Origin: Paenibacillus oenotherae
GTDB lineage: Bacteria > Bacillota > Bacilli > Paenibacillales > Paenibacillaceae
DNA length: 64,000 nucleotides
Reading direction: 5' to 3'
NCBI RefSeq assembly: GCF_019443105.1
Contig: NZ_JAHZIJ010000003.1
Span: forward strand, 186,001 to 250,000
Shown: in pieces, positions 1 to 10,537 of the stretch
Position numbering within the stretch: the stretch's first letter is position 1
How the letters are laid out: every line of letters starts with the position of its first letter
Notes under the pieces: generated by a model
Told to the model about the DNA's origin: nothing
Seen by the model: the letters and a program-made list of their open reading frames with translations, nothing else
The model's database searches: none
Program-made: the position numbers and the translations under genes

Positions 1-2
1 TT

Positions 3-137
3 GAGCATCTGCCGGATGGTCCGCTGGCCTTTGTTTTTACGGTGACCTACAGCAATGGAACGGTAAAAACCACGACCGTACCAGTCACGATTGCAGGCAA
101 TATTGGGCAAACGGTAGGCGTTCACCGCAGGCAGTAG
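3..137 (+). CDS. C-terminal end of an unidentified protein (partial)
   Basis: The third frame is open from the window edge to a TAG at 135-137 and gives 44 residues. The segment alternates Val, Thr and small residues (FVFTVTYSNGTVKTT) and looks like the last strands of a beta-sandwich domain, followed by a short basic end. The start lies outside the window, so family and function cannot be named. The thi promoter begins only 27 bp after its stop. Confidence 0.5.
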   Translation, partial: EHLPDGPLAFVFTVTYSNGTVKTTTVPVTIAGNIGQTVGVHRRQ

Positions 138-163
138 GCGAGGTGTACTTGGCAAAATAATGA

Positions 164-192
164 TTGACACGGGCTGCCGGGCAGGGTTATAG
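164..192 (+). promoter_or_regulatory. Sigma-A promoter of the thiamine operon
   Basis: A perfect TTGACA (164-169) is followed after 17 bp by TTATAG (187-192). Transcription would start near 199, just before the TPP aptamer, which is the expected arrangement. Confidence 0.75.
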
Positions 193-204
193 TCGAACCA
201 GGAA

Positions 205-302
205 ATCCACTAGGGGCGCCCAATAATGGGCTGAGATAAGGTATGCAGATACCTTGGTCCCTTCGAACCTGATCTGGGTCATGCCAGCGTAGGAAAGTGG
301 GA
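205..302 (+). promoter_or_regulatory. TPP riboswitch (THI element)
   Basis: The conserved TPP aptamer blocks are present in order: AGGGG near 212, CTGAGA at 231-236, CCTTCGAACCTGATCTGGG around 260-278, and ATGCCAGCGTAGG at 281-293. The flanks CCAC (about 207) and GTGG (about 297) can close P1. It precedes thiC, so thiamine pyrophosphate is expected to switch the operon off. The P2-P3 insert (240-258) is short. Confidence 0.95.
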
Positions 303-440
303 TTGTACGTGCGATATCGAGCCTCCTGACTATTATGATGGCCTATCATTTGTGATGGACGATCATAATGAACCGGATTGCTCGAGCCCCTGAGTCTGAA
401 GTGTATGCTTCGACTTTCGGGGGACAGACCGCGACATTCA

Positions 441-467
441 CCGCTCCTTCGCCGGAGCGGTTTTTTT
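441..467 (+). terminator. Intrinsic terminator in the thiC leader
   Basis: A 7-bp perfect stem, CCGCTCC (441-447) with GGAGCGG (454-460), has loop TTCGCC and is followed by seven T. It lies between aptamer and thiC and is the likely expression platform. The gap of about 140 nt between aptamer and terminator is long for a direct P1/antiterminator switch. It contains further inverted repeats (for example around 331-370) that could form the intermediate fold. Confidence 0.8.
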
Positions 468-543
468 GTGCGCTCTGGTGATGGACGGCTGCGATGCTGC
501 ACGCAATGTCAATCACACCCTTCATACCTCATGCGCCTCCTAG

Positions 544-3451
<2,908 letters not shown>

Positions 3452-3493
3452 TTTGGTAAGAGTTGCCGTTATTGAGGACATGGAAAGAAGTGG

Positions 3494-4360
3494 GTGAACA
3501 GCTGGATGAAGAAGTTGGACGATTGCCGCTTGTATGTCATAACGGGTGAGAATTATCATCCTGGTCGAAGCCTTCTCGATGTGATGGAGCGGGCGCTGAT
3601 TGGCGGCGCGGATATTTTGCAATTGCGGGCCAAAGAGACGCCCAAGCGGGAAGTGCTCGCTCAAGCCTACGCGCTGCGCGAGCTGACCCAGCGGTATGGC
3701 GTGCCTTTTATCATCAATGATCATATCGATATCGCGCTGGCAGTTGGAGCGGACGGAGTGCATCTCGGACAGGATGATTTGCCGCTTGCGGAAGCGAGGC
3801 GGATATTGGGGCCGGACAAAATAATCGGGATCTCGACCCACCATATCGATCAAGCGCTGGATGCCGAGCGAGGCGGCGCGGATTATATCGGAGTTGGCCC
3901 TGTCTATCCGACTGGCACAAAGCCAGGCAGGAAGGCCGTAACTACGGACTATGTCCGTGAAGCGGCACAGAGGGTTCGCCTGCCGTTCGTCGCAATCGGC
4001 GGCATAACGCTCGATAATGTGGATGCTGTGCTTGAAGCGGGTGCTGTGCGTATTTGTGCCGTATCGGCTATTGTCGGAAGCGAGGATCCGGCGGAGGCTT
4101 GCCGGACGTTCCTGCATCATATAAGGCTGAAGCAAATGGATCATTTAATAGCGGGCTCGACGTGCACGGTTTGTGTTAATGGACGCGAAGAGCGGACGAG
4201 TGCGCGAACGGTATTAGAGCTGGTGGAACAGCTGAATCTCAGCGGCAAGAGAATGGTCGTTGAATTGAATGGCGAGATCGTGCCGCATGAGCGATGGGGG
4301 GCTGCTCCTATTGCAGATGGCGCGGTTTTGGAGCTTGTTCATTTTGTAGGAGGGGGCTGA
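3494..4360 (+). CDS. thiE: ThiE-ThiS fusion: thiamine phosphate synthase plus sulfur carrier
   Basis: Residues 1-214 are a complete ThiE TIM-barrel (couples HMP-PP and thiazole phosphate). Visible are LQLRAKE, the metal-site INDHIDIA region, GVHLGQDD, ADYIGVGPVYPTGTK and AIGGI. Residues 215-288 are a complete ThiS: VCVNGREE, VVELNGEIVPHERW and a C-terminal HFVGGG, giving the free Gly-Gly that carries the thiocarboxylate. There is no stop between the two, so they read as one 288-residue chain. An internal ATG at 4136 opens the ThiS part, with only a weak AAGG-like site upstream, so separate initiation of ThiS is possible. GTG 3494 is taken as the start. Confidence 0.92.
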   Translation: MNSWMKKLDDCRLYVITGENYHPGRSLLDVMERALIGGADILQLRAKETPKREVLAQAYALRELTQRYGVPFIINDHIDIALAVGADGVHLGQDDLPLAEARRILGPDKIIGISTHHIDQALDAERGGADYIGVGPVYPTGTKPGRKAVTTDYVREAAQRVRLPFVAIGGITLDNVDAVLEAGAVRICAVSAIVGSEDPAEACRTFLHHIRLKQMDHLIAGSTCTVCVNGREERTSARTVLELVEQLNLSGKRMVVELNGEIVPHERWGAAPIADGAVLELVHFVGGG

Positions 4361-4365
4361 ACGAA

Positions 4366-5187
4366 GTGATCGCAGCAGGACATCATGATCCTTTTGTCAT
4401 TAACGGGAAAAGACTCTCATCGCGCTTTTTCTTAGGAACGGGAAGATTCCCGAGCCCGGCTGTTCTGCAGATGGCGCTGGATGCTTCGGGTGCAGAGGTT
4501 ATTACCTTTGCGGTTCGCCGCGTCAACCTTGAAAGTGTCGAGGACGATTCCATCCTGCAGCATATGGCAGACCGGGAGCTGACCTTTCTGCCGAATACGT
4601 CGGGAGCCAACAATGCGGATGAGGCTGTTCGCATCGCCAGGCTTGCCAGAGCGGCGGGACTCGGCAATTGGATTAAGGTTGAGATCAGTGCCAATCCGCG
4701 GACGCTGCTGCCTGATCCGATTGAAACTTTGCGCGCGACAGAGCAGCTGGTCAAAGACGATTTTGTCGTTCTTCCTTACACCTCGGATGACCCTATCCTC
4801 TGCAAGCGTTTGGAGGAAGCGGGGGCTTCCGCTGTTATGCCGGGGGGAGCGCCGATCGGCTCGGGCCTTGGTATTCTTAATCCATACAACATCGGGCTGA
4901 TTGTGGAGGATGCGAAGGTGCCCATTATTGTAGATGCGGGCATCGGCTCCGCAGTTGATGTCGTGCGGGCAATGGAGCTTGGGGCGGACGGTATTCTGGT
5001 GAACACGCCAGTGGCCAAGGCGAATGATCCGGTGGCGATGGCCCGTGCCATGCGACTGGCTGTAGAGGCAGGGCGGACAGCTTATCAGGCTGGACGTATT
5101 CCGCAGCGGAAGTATGCATCAGCCAGCAGCGAAGCAGAAGGAATTCCCGCACCGTTGTATGCGGCTTCGCATGAAGGGAGCCAATAA
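4366..5187 (+). CDS. thiG: Thiazole synthase ThiG
   Basis: ThiG builds the thiazole phosphate ring from deoxyxylulose phosphate, dehydroglycine and ThiS thiocarboxylate. The Schiff-base lysine is Lys104 in WIKVE; MPGGAPIGSG and IIVDAGIGSA are family phosphate-binding loops. I choose GTG 4366, about nine bases after AGGAGGGGG (4349-4356), rather than an upstream in-frame ATG inside thiES; this gives 273 residues, close to the usual length. It follows thiES by 5 bp and precedes thiO by 2 bp. The C-terminal extension after RKYA is longer than in many ThiG proteins. Confidence 0.95.
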   Translation: MIAAGHHDPFVINGKRLSSRFFLGTGRFPSPAVLQMALDASGAEVITFAVRRVNLESVEDDSILQHMADRELTFLPNTSGANNADEAVRIARLARAAGLGNWIKVEISANPRTLLPDPIETLRATEQLVKDDFVVLPYTSDDPILCKRLEEAGASAVMPGGAPIGSGLGILNPYNIGLIVEDAKVPIIVDAGIGSAVDVVRAMELGADGILVNTPVAKANDPVAMARAMRLAVEAGRTAYQAGRIPQRKYASASSEAEGIPAPLYAASHEGSQ

Positions 5188-5189
5188 TC

Positions 5190-6323
5190 GTGCCCCCTCG
5201 TATTCTTATTCTCGGCGGGGGCATCATCGGTCTTTCATGCGCCTTCGAGGCTGTAGGGAACGGTGCGCATGTTACGGTTATTGAACCTGGCGCATTCGGC
5301 GGCCAGGCATCGGGAGCAGCGGCGGGCATGCTTGCGCCCTATACGGAGAATGCGGAGCAGCCGGATGCATTCTTCCGGTTATGTCTGGACAGCCTCAGCC
5401 GTTATCCGGCTTGGGTTGAGCGTATTGAATCGGTGTCCGGCATAAGCGCAGAGTTAATGGGAACCGGCAGTCTTACGGTAGCTATGCACGAAGCCGATGT
5501 ACTGCCGCTTCATACAAGAATGGCTTGGCAGCGCGAATTCGGCGCTGACGCCGAAATTGTGGAAGGGGGACAGCTTCACGGGATGGAGCCGGAATTATCT
5601 GGCGGTGCGGCAGCGGCACTCTACAGCCCGCATGAAAGTCACGTGAATGCCCCTAAGCTGGTTGAATCATTGGAAGTGGCGTGCCGGAAGCTGGGGGTAC
5701 ATTTGCAAGCCAATGCGGGTGACGTAACGGTCCAGGATACAGGCAGCGGCATCAGGGTAACAACAAGTCATGGAGGCACCTTCGATGGTGACAAGCTGGT
5801 TGTCTGTGCCGGAGCCTGGGCTTGCCATTATGCGGAGCTGCTCGGATTTTCAATTCCTATCCACCCGATAAGAGGACAGATTTGCGCCTTCGATGGCCCG
5901 CTGCCGCAGGTGAACCATATGGTCTTCTCCAGCCAAGCTTATTGGGTCGGCAAGCAAAATGGCACTCTCGTATGCGGAGCCTCCGAGGATGTTGCAGGAT
6001 ACGATAATTCGGTAACGGATCGTGGTATTAACAGGCTTGTCCGCTGGGGGCCGCGTCTGCTCCCGTTTCTGGAGGGAAGAGAGCCAGTCATCCGTTGGGC
6101 GGGATTAAGACCTGCGACGCTTGATGGCTGGCCGCTTATCGGACCTGTGCCCGGCAAGCCGGATATTATTATTGCCGCTGGGCATTACCGCAATGGCATC
6201 CTGCTTAGTCCGGTCACAGCTGCTGCTGTAGGCGGTTTGTTAGCAGGCCGATCGGCTTCGGAATCACTGTCCTCATTCGCCCCAGACCGCTTCTCCTTGG
6301 CATCGGCAAGAGGTGCCAGATGA
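5190..6323 (+). CDS. thiO: Glycine oxidase ThiO
   Basis: ThiO is an FAD-dependent glycine oxidase that supplies dehydroglycine to ThiG in aerobic Bacillales. The 377-residue protein has the N-terminal dinucleotide-binding GGGIIG, the FAD-contact GQASGAAAGMLAP, a middle substrate domain, and the C-terminal AGHYRNGILLSP typical of DAO-type oxidases. The GTG start at 5190 is ten bases after AAGGGAG. Its stop overlaps thiD (ATGA), so the two are probably translationally coupled. Confidence 0.93.
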   Translation: MPPRILILGGGIIGLSCAFEAVGNGAHVTVIEPGAFGGQASGAAAGMLAPYTENAEQPDAFFRLCLDSLSRYPAWVERIESVSGISAELMGTGSLTVAMHEADVLPLHTRMAWQREFGADAEIVEGGQLHGMEPELSGGAAAALYSPHESHVNAPKLVESLEVACRKLGVHLQANAGDVTVQDTGSGIRVTTSHGGTFDGDKLVVCAGAWACHYAELLGFSIPIHPIRGQICAFDGPLPQVNHMVFSSQAYWVGKQNGTLVCGASEDVAGYDNSVTDRGINRLVRWGPRLLPFLEGREPVIRWAGLRPATLDGWPLIGPVPGKPDIIIAAGHYRNGILLSPVTAAAVGGLLAGRSASESLSSFAPDRFSLASARGAR

Positions 6324-7327
6324 AAGCGCCGGATGATTATTTGGCGGATGCCCGAAGCAGAAGTTCGGGGGAACACTTGGGCAGGCATAAGGACAGCTCT
6401 GCTGCAGAGCCGCCCCGTATTCTAATCGTTGCTGGTTCGGACTCCGGCGGTGGAGCGGGTATTCAGGCTGATCTCAAGACCTGCCAGGAGCTTGGCGTAT
6501 TCGGAATGACAGCCATTACGGCGGTTACAGCCCAGAACAGCACTGGCGTACAGGCAATACATCCTGTTCCTCTCGAAATGGTGGAGGCGCAGCTGGATTC
6601 CGTACTCGGTGACATCGGGTCCAAGGTCATGAAAACCGGAATGCTGCTGTCACCGGATGTGGTGCAGCTTGTCGCACAATCCATTCAAGGTCACGGTGTC
6701 GCCCATGTCGTTGTTGATCCGGTCCTCCATGCCAAGGATGGCTCCGCGCTGCTTCGTGCAGAGGCGATATCCTCTCTGCGGACAATGCTATTCCCGCTGG
6801 CTGAAGTGATCACCCCCAATATACCGGAGGCATGTGAATTGCTTGGCTGGCCGGAATCGGCAGTCGCGAGCGTGGATGACATGATTGAAGCGGCATATAA
6901 GCTGCTGGAGTTCGGCCCCCGTTACGTGCTGCTGAAGGGTGGACACTTGAGGGACAATGGGGATCAGCCACCCGTGCGAAATGCTAATTCCAGTGCGAAT
7001 AGAACGTATATCGATTTCGCGCTGGATCATTCCGGCAGAGGCGGAGCGCTTGAATCGGATGGCTTCGCTGTAGATGTGCTTCTAGGAACGGAGCAGTCAC
7101 ATGCTGCAAAGCCGATTATTTTGCGTTCCCCTCGTCTGCAAACTGCTCATACACATGGCACGGGCTGTACGACAGCATCTGCCCTTGCCGCCTGTCTGGC
7201 ACTCGGTCTATCTGTGCCGAAAGCAGCGATAAAAGCCAAACGGTTCGTCACAGATGCAATCTCCTGCTCGGTACCGCTTGGCAGCGGAGTCGGCTCGTTG
7301 TGGCATGCAGCACATCGGAGGAAGTAG
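6320..7327 (+). CDS. thiD: HMP/HMP-phosphate kinase ThiD
   Basis: ThiD phosphorylates HMP and HMP-P to HMP-PP, the substrate of ThiE. Ribokinase-fold motifs are clear: AGSDSGGGAGIQADLK near residue 38, TAVTAQN, the VVDPV block and the anion-hole HGTGCTTASALAA near residue 274. At 335 residues it is longer than the usual ~270. The extra length is a poorly conserved N-terminal tail of about 30 residues and an insert after KGGH (about residues 212-255). It is the last gene of the operon and is followed directly by the nonamer array. Confidence 0.93.
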   Translation: MKAPDDYLADARSRSSGEHLGRHKDSSAAEPPRILIVAGSDSGGGAGIQADLKTCQELGVFGMTAITAVTAQNSTGVQAIHPVPLEMVEAQLDSVLGDIGSKVMKTGMLLSPDVVQLVAQSIQGHGVAHVVVDPVLHAKDGSALLRAEAISSLRTMLFPLAEVITPNIPEACELLGWPESAVASVDDMIEAAYKLLEFGPRYVLLKGGHLRDNGDQPPVRNANSSANRTYIDFALDHSGRGGALESDGFAVDVLLGTEQSHAAKPIILRSPRLQTAHTHGTGCTTASALAACLALGLSVPKAAIKAKRFVTDAISCSVPLGSGVGSLWHAAHRRK

Positions 7328-7428
7328 CAGCGAATAGCCGCGTTGACGGACTGCGTGCCTCCCGCTGGGTCGGCGCCAACCGCCGTCACTTGCCAAGCAC
7401 TCATGCATCGCCAAGCGCTGGTTGCACC

Positions 7429-7680
7429 AAGAGCGCCCAGCGCGCTAAGAGCGCTAAGTGCGCTAAGAGCGCCCAGCGCGCTAAGAGCGCTAAGTGCGCT
7501 AAGAGCGCCCAGCGCGCCAAGAGCGCCCAGCGCGCCAAGAGCGCTAAGAGCGCTAAGTGCGCCAAGAGCGCTAAGAGCGCCAAGTGCGCTAAGTGCGCCC
7601 AGCGCGCCAAGTGCGCTAAGAGCGCTAAGAGCGCTAAGAGCACTAAGAGCGCCAAGAGCGCTAAGAGCGCCCAGCGCGCC
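7429..7680. repeat. Tandem array of 28 nonamers
   Basis: Exactly 252 bp made of 28 nine-base units, variants of AAGAGCGCT, AAGTGCGCT, AAGAGCGCC and CAGCGCGCC. GCGCT in one unit can pair with AGCGC in the next, so a transcript would fold into many short hairpins. Because nine is a multiple of three, several frames on both strands stay open, but none has a ribosome binding site. The gap between thiD and the next gene (7328-7759) otherwise holds only a possible promoter. Confidence 0.9.
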
Positions 7681-7703
7681 ATACTTTGCTGACGCCTGCC
7701 TTA

Positions 7704-7733
7704 TTGGCGCATCATTTCGCCACGCGTTATAAT
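7704..7733 (+). promoter_or_regulatory. Possible promoter of the YqkE-like gene
   Basis: A perfect TATAAT (7728-7733) lies 18 bp after TTGGCG (7704-7709), a four-of-six match to the -35. Its position 27 bp before the start at 7760 fits. Confidence 0.5.
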
Positions 7734-7759
7734 GGGGAAAAGAAATTGAGGTGAATGCT

Positions 7760-8020
7760 ATGGCGAAGAAGAGGAGGCAGCCTCCTTCTCCAAGCGCAGC
7801 TTCTCAGGATAAACCCGCCACACTGAAGGATCTTCTTAGTCCTGATGTTCTGAGCAAGCTCAAAGCGCAGGCCGACGAGCTAAGTATGGCGGAAGAGAAG
7901 CGGCTGGAGGAGCAGAGAAGGCAGGACGAGGAGGCGCGCAAGGCAGAGCAGAAGCGTCTGGAGAATGATTTTGAATACTTGCTCAATAACAGCAGCACAG
8001 ATTGGCGCAAACATAAATAA
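7760..8020 (+). CDS. YqkE-like small protein (DUF3886)
   Basis: A small charged protein of 86 residues. A basic Pro/Ser-rich N terminus is followed by ATLKDLLSPDVLSKLKAQ, a long Glu/Lys/Arg helix (about residues 35-70) and the end DFEYLLNNSSTDWRKHK. This pattern matches the B. subtilis YqkE family, whose function is unknown. I use ATG 7760 because GAGGTG (7748-7753) is correctly spaced for it; the GTG nine bases upstream overlaps that site. The long helix suggests a coiled coil. Confidence 0.85.
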   Translation: MAKKRRQPPSPSAASQDKPATLKDLLSPDVLSKLKAQADELSMAEEKRLEEQRRQDEEARKAEQKRLENDFEYLLNNSSTDWRKHK

Positions 8021-8042
8021 TCATATTCAGGCGGTATCCAGC

Positions 8043-8068
8043 AGGCATTGCTCTTGTGAGCAGTGCCT
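8043..8068 (+). terminator. Hairpin after the YqkE-like gene (copy 1)
   Basis: A 26-bp imperfect palindrome: AGGCATTGCTC, loop TTGT, GAGCAGTGCCT, with one G-T pair. The same 26 bases recur exactly at 8445-8470, flanking the MITE-like segment. There is no T-run directly after this copy, so termination strength is uncertain. Confidence 0.55.
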
Positions 8069-8069
8069 C

Positions 8070-8443
8070 AGGCTGTTGAAAAATACTCCTCACCAGGGGA
8101 AAAGATTCTATAACCGATAAACATGCCTGCGAAACTGCATCTTTTCTCCCGTTTTGGCCTGCTGAAGATGAAATACCTGCCAAAGTGCAGGGATTTTTCC
8201 CTATTTCCCCTCTATCGGCCATTTCCTCCTCCTATTCCTGCACTATCGCAGGCATTCTACCACTTACGGCTTCTTTTAACCGAAATTCCTGCACGTGTGC
8301 AGGTTTCTTTCTCTGTCTGCCAGTTGGTGAAGTCAATTGCCGACCGATTTTCGTTTGGAGCCTTTTCCTAAAATGTCGAGTACTCCAATTTAATAATTAC
8401 ATTGTCGGAAAGAAAGTCCGCCAGACTTTTTCTCAGACAGCCT
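8070..8443. mobile_element. MITE-like non-coding insertion
   Basis: A 374-bp segment begins AGGCTGTTGAAAAA and ends TTTTTCTCAGACAGCCT, so its ends are partly inverted repeats (7 bp perfect, extended imperfectly). It lies between two exact copies of a 26-bp hairpin. It carries no gene and encloses a copy of the CCTGC hairpin repeat. This fits a non-autonomous element that duplicated its hairpin target. No transposase is present in the window to support it. Confidence 0.45.
8126..8303 (+). repeat. CCTGC hairpin repeat, copy A
   Basis: Four 16-nt modules of form CCTGC-N6-GCAGG (the first degenerate) start at 8126, 8176, 8237 and 8288, giving spacings of 50, 61 and 51. Shared text between modules includes TTTTGGCCTG near 8153, GAAGATGAAAT before module 2 and TTAACCGAAATT before module 4. 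Non-coding. Confidence 0.85.
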
Positions 8444-8444
8444 A

Positions 8445-8470
8445 AGGCATTGCTCTTGTGAGCAGTGCCT
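8445..8470. repeat. Hairpin copy 2
   Basis: Exact duplicate of the 26-bp imperfect palindrome at 8043-8068, directly following the right end of the MITE-like segment. It may be a target duplication. Confidence 0.7.
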
Positions 8471-8518
8471 GTTCGATTCTGCTAAGGGGGCTGTTTATCG
8501 TTTTCAGCATCATTTCAT

Positions 8519-8548
8519 TTGACAGTGATAATCATTATCAATTAAAAT
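8519..8548 (+). promoter_or_regulatory. Fur-regulated promoter
   Basis: TTGACA (8519-8524) and TAAAAT (8543-8548) are 18 bp apart. Between them lies TGATAATCATTATCA (8526-8540), a perfect 7-1-7 Fur box of the Bacillus type. Bound Fur would block RNA polymerase, so the downstream gene should be induced by iron starvation. Confidence 0.85.
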
Positions 8549-8599
8549 GATAAAGAATGATGATGCACTCGTATGAACAATACAAGGAGTTGACGAATA

Positions 8600-9436
8600 A
8601 TGTCTCCTGATTCTTATAAAAGCTGGCAATCCAGTCCGATTCATTTCTCTTCGGTAAAGGTGCGCTCGGACCGTTCCCTTATAGCGGCATCCCCGGGCAG
8701 GGGCCTGTATCATAAAACAGAGGACGGGGAATGGAGCGGGCTTTCCAATGGTCTTCCGGAAGGTTCCACGATTAACCGGCTGCAGCTCATTGGCGGCAAG
8801 CCGTATGCTTGCACGAGCAGAGGACTCTATGGGCTTGCCAATGGGCAATGGCTTTCTACTGAAGTAGACAGCGCTTGCTATCAGTATAAAGAAGAATGGG
8901 GCTATGGCTTTGCCGCAACTGAGAATGGCCTGATCTACAATGACGGGAAAAAGTGGAAGAAATCCGCTTTCGAAGGCTCCACCGTATATGACTTTTTATT
9001 TTCGCCGCAATATTTGTATGTCGGATTGGATCAGGGCATTAGTATGTATGACCGGTTAACGGATCGTTGGGCGGGGTTTGAGCTTGGGTTTGGCGTGACG
9101 AGCATCGCCGCCTCCAAGGAATATCTGGTCGGAGCAAGCGAGCGCGGGGAGCTGATTGTGAGCAATGGCAGCGGAGGTTTTGATACGATCCAGTTTGGCG
9201 ATATATTCGTATTCGGGGTTGTGTCGAAGCATCCGAATGTATATGTATGCACAGATCGCGGACTGTATCGGATCGGACGGCTCGGCAAGCAGTTTACGCT
9301 GTTCTCCGTCAAGCCGGGTGTGCCTGTAACGGATATTGACTGGCATGGCTCAGAGCTGTACATGGCGACATTGTCCAAAGGCATTCAAACAATGCGAACA
9401 GAATCAGGCTGTTCCAGCAATGAGAACAATAGCTGA
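8600..9436 (+). CDS. Hypothetical protein, probable beta-propeller, Fur-controlled
   Basis: I do not recognise a named family. The 278 residues contain repeated short blade-like stretches with Gly-Leu-Tyr turns (GRGLYHKTEDGEWSGLSNGL, SRGLYGLANGQWL, ENGLIYNDGKKWKKS, DRGLYRIGRLGKQF), a pattern seen in YCF48/two-component-regulator-type propellers. There is no signal peptide or membrane segment, so it should be cytoplasmic. The ATG at 8600 follows AAGGAG (8584-8589) by ten bases. The perfect Fur box in its promoter suggests a role under iron limitation, but no iron-transport gene is next to it. Confidence 0.8.
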   Translation: MSPDSYKSWQSSPIHFSSVKVRSDRSLIAASPGRGLYHKTEDGEWSGLSNGLPEGSTINRLQLIGGKPYACTSRGLYGLANGQWLSTEVDSACYQYKEEWGYGFAATENGLIYNDGKKWKKSAFEGSTVYDFLFSPQYLYVGLDQGISMYDRLTDRWAGFELGFGVTSIAASKEYLVGASERGELIVSNGSGGFDTIQFGDIFVFGVVSKHPNVYVCTDRGLYRIGRLGKQFTLFSVKPGVPVTDIDWHGSELYMATLSKGIQTMRTESGCSSNENNS

Positions 9437-9461
9437 GCAGAAGGACTAAGTCCTCCCGGTT

Positions 9462-9682
9462 AACCCTGACCACCGCAGAGCTGAAAAGCTGAAAAAACCG
9501 CTTACAGAGTTGAGCATTCTCCTGTTTGCACGCCGAGACACGGATAAACCGGCTTACAGGAGATGGCAGTCTCGCATCCCTGACCAACCGCAGATCTGTA
9601 AAGCTGAAAAACACGCTTACAGAGATAAGCATTCTCCTGTATGCACGCCGAGACACGGAAAAACCGGCTTACAGTAGAGGCC
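9462..9682. repeat. Two-copy tandem repeat of about 117 bp
   Basis: Copy 1 (about 9462-9567) and copy 2 (about 9579-9682) share CCCTGACCA, AGCTGAAAAA, GCTTACAGAG, AGCATTCTCCTGT, GCACGCCGAGACACGGA and AACCGGCTTACAG. The second copy runs directly into the 38-bp palindrome. The 469-bp space between the propeller gene and the CGNR gene (9437-9905) holds nothing else I can name. Confidence 0.75.
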
Positions 9683-9708
9683 AGGGTCGCGACCCTGGCC
9701 TCTACTGT
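9671..9708. repeat. 38-bp perfect palindrome
   Basis: The sequence is its own reverse complement over 38 bases, centred between 9689 and 9690 (GTCG/CGAC), with arm ACAGTAGAGGCCAGGGTCG. In RNA it would be a very strong hairpin. It lies between convergent genes and could act as a bidirectional terminator, although no T-run follows. Confidence 0.9.
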
Positions 9709-9905
9709 TGAAAATCCAATCATTGTTGCATTCGCCGCATCGATGTTCGACGGGCTAGCCATAACGTTCCGTATTTGGCGGTGTTTCCTGCTCGCCACCA
9801 CACCATTCATGCTCGCACCCATCCGTTCAGCGGACTTCGTTTCCGCCGCACCGCGCGCCTTCCGCCGTGTGGTGCTCGATCACACGTTGAAGAATGCTGC
9901 CGTTC

Positions 9906-10508
9906 TCAGCGGCTGCTTTTGGCACTGCTTCTCTGCTTTCTTGTTTTATCATAAAATTGGGCAGCCTTATTGCGGTTTCCGCATGACTCCATGCTGCACC
10001 AGCGCCTTTTACCGCTTTTGGATACATCGATGAAGTGGAGAATGCAATCCTCGTGCTCGCATTTGCGGATTCGGTCGGCATTCACATGATTGAGCGTACT
10101 GAATACGGAGCTTAGAATGGTATATAGGATGCCATCGAAGGATGTTTGGCCCGTATACAGCAGAGTGGGCTTGCCACCCTCAAGTGATGCCGTCAGCTCG
10201 ATATTCAACCGCTCGACATGCTCCTTCAGCAAAGAGAATGAAGCCCCGGACAACTCCCCACTGCTCTCTAGATCAGACAGAATACGGGTACATAGCTCGC
10301 GGACAGCGGCAAGGCTGGCTCTCAATGGCTCATAAGCCGCTTCATCCAGAGGAAAGTGCGATTCCGGCAGCAATTGATTCGCCGCCAGCCACTGCCCCAT
10401 CATCTCCGGATCGGCCAAAAGATCAGTCGGCTGTTTATTGTGCATGACCAGCGTATTGAGCAGATTTATCCACGGGGATCCTCCCAGTAGAAACAATGAT
10501 TTGTCCAC
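9906..10508 (-). CDS. CGNR zinc-finger (ABATE-type) putative regulator
   Basis: A 200-residue protein. The N-terminal ~140 residues match the helical ABATE-type stress domain, starting with the typical PWINLLNTL. The C terminus is a treble-clef zinc finger with Cys150, Cys155, Cys171 and Cys176, where the last Cys opens the signature CGNR, followed by NKAAQFYDKTRK. Such proteins are thought to bind DNA. The GTG start at 10508 follows GGAGGT about 11 bases upstream. It lies 85 bp downstream of the metallo-beta-lactamase-fold gene on the same strand and may control it through the operator-like repeats at 11359-11448. Confidence 0.88.
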   Translation of the reverse strand: MDKSLFLLGGSPWINLLNTLVMHNKQPTDLLADPEMMGQWLAANQLLPESHFPLDEAAYEPLRASLAAVRELCTRILSDLESSGELSGASFSLLKEHVERLNIELTASLEGGKPTLLYTGQTSFDGILYTILSSVFSTLNHVNADRIRKCEHEDCILHFIDVSKSGKRRWCSMESCGNRNKAAQFYDKTRKQRSSAKSSR

Positions 10509-10537
10509 CAGTTTTTAGACCTCCATTACAGGCTTGA

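Noticed and set aside
7300-7692. Open frames through the nonamer array (Lys/Ser/Ala-rich on plus, Leu/Ala-rich on minus)
   Set aside because: A nine-base unit without stop codons keeps frames open automatically; no start with a ribosome binding site.
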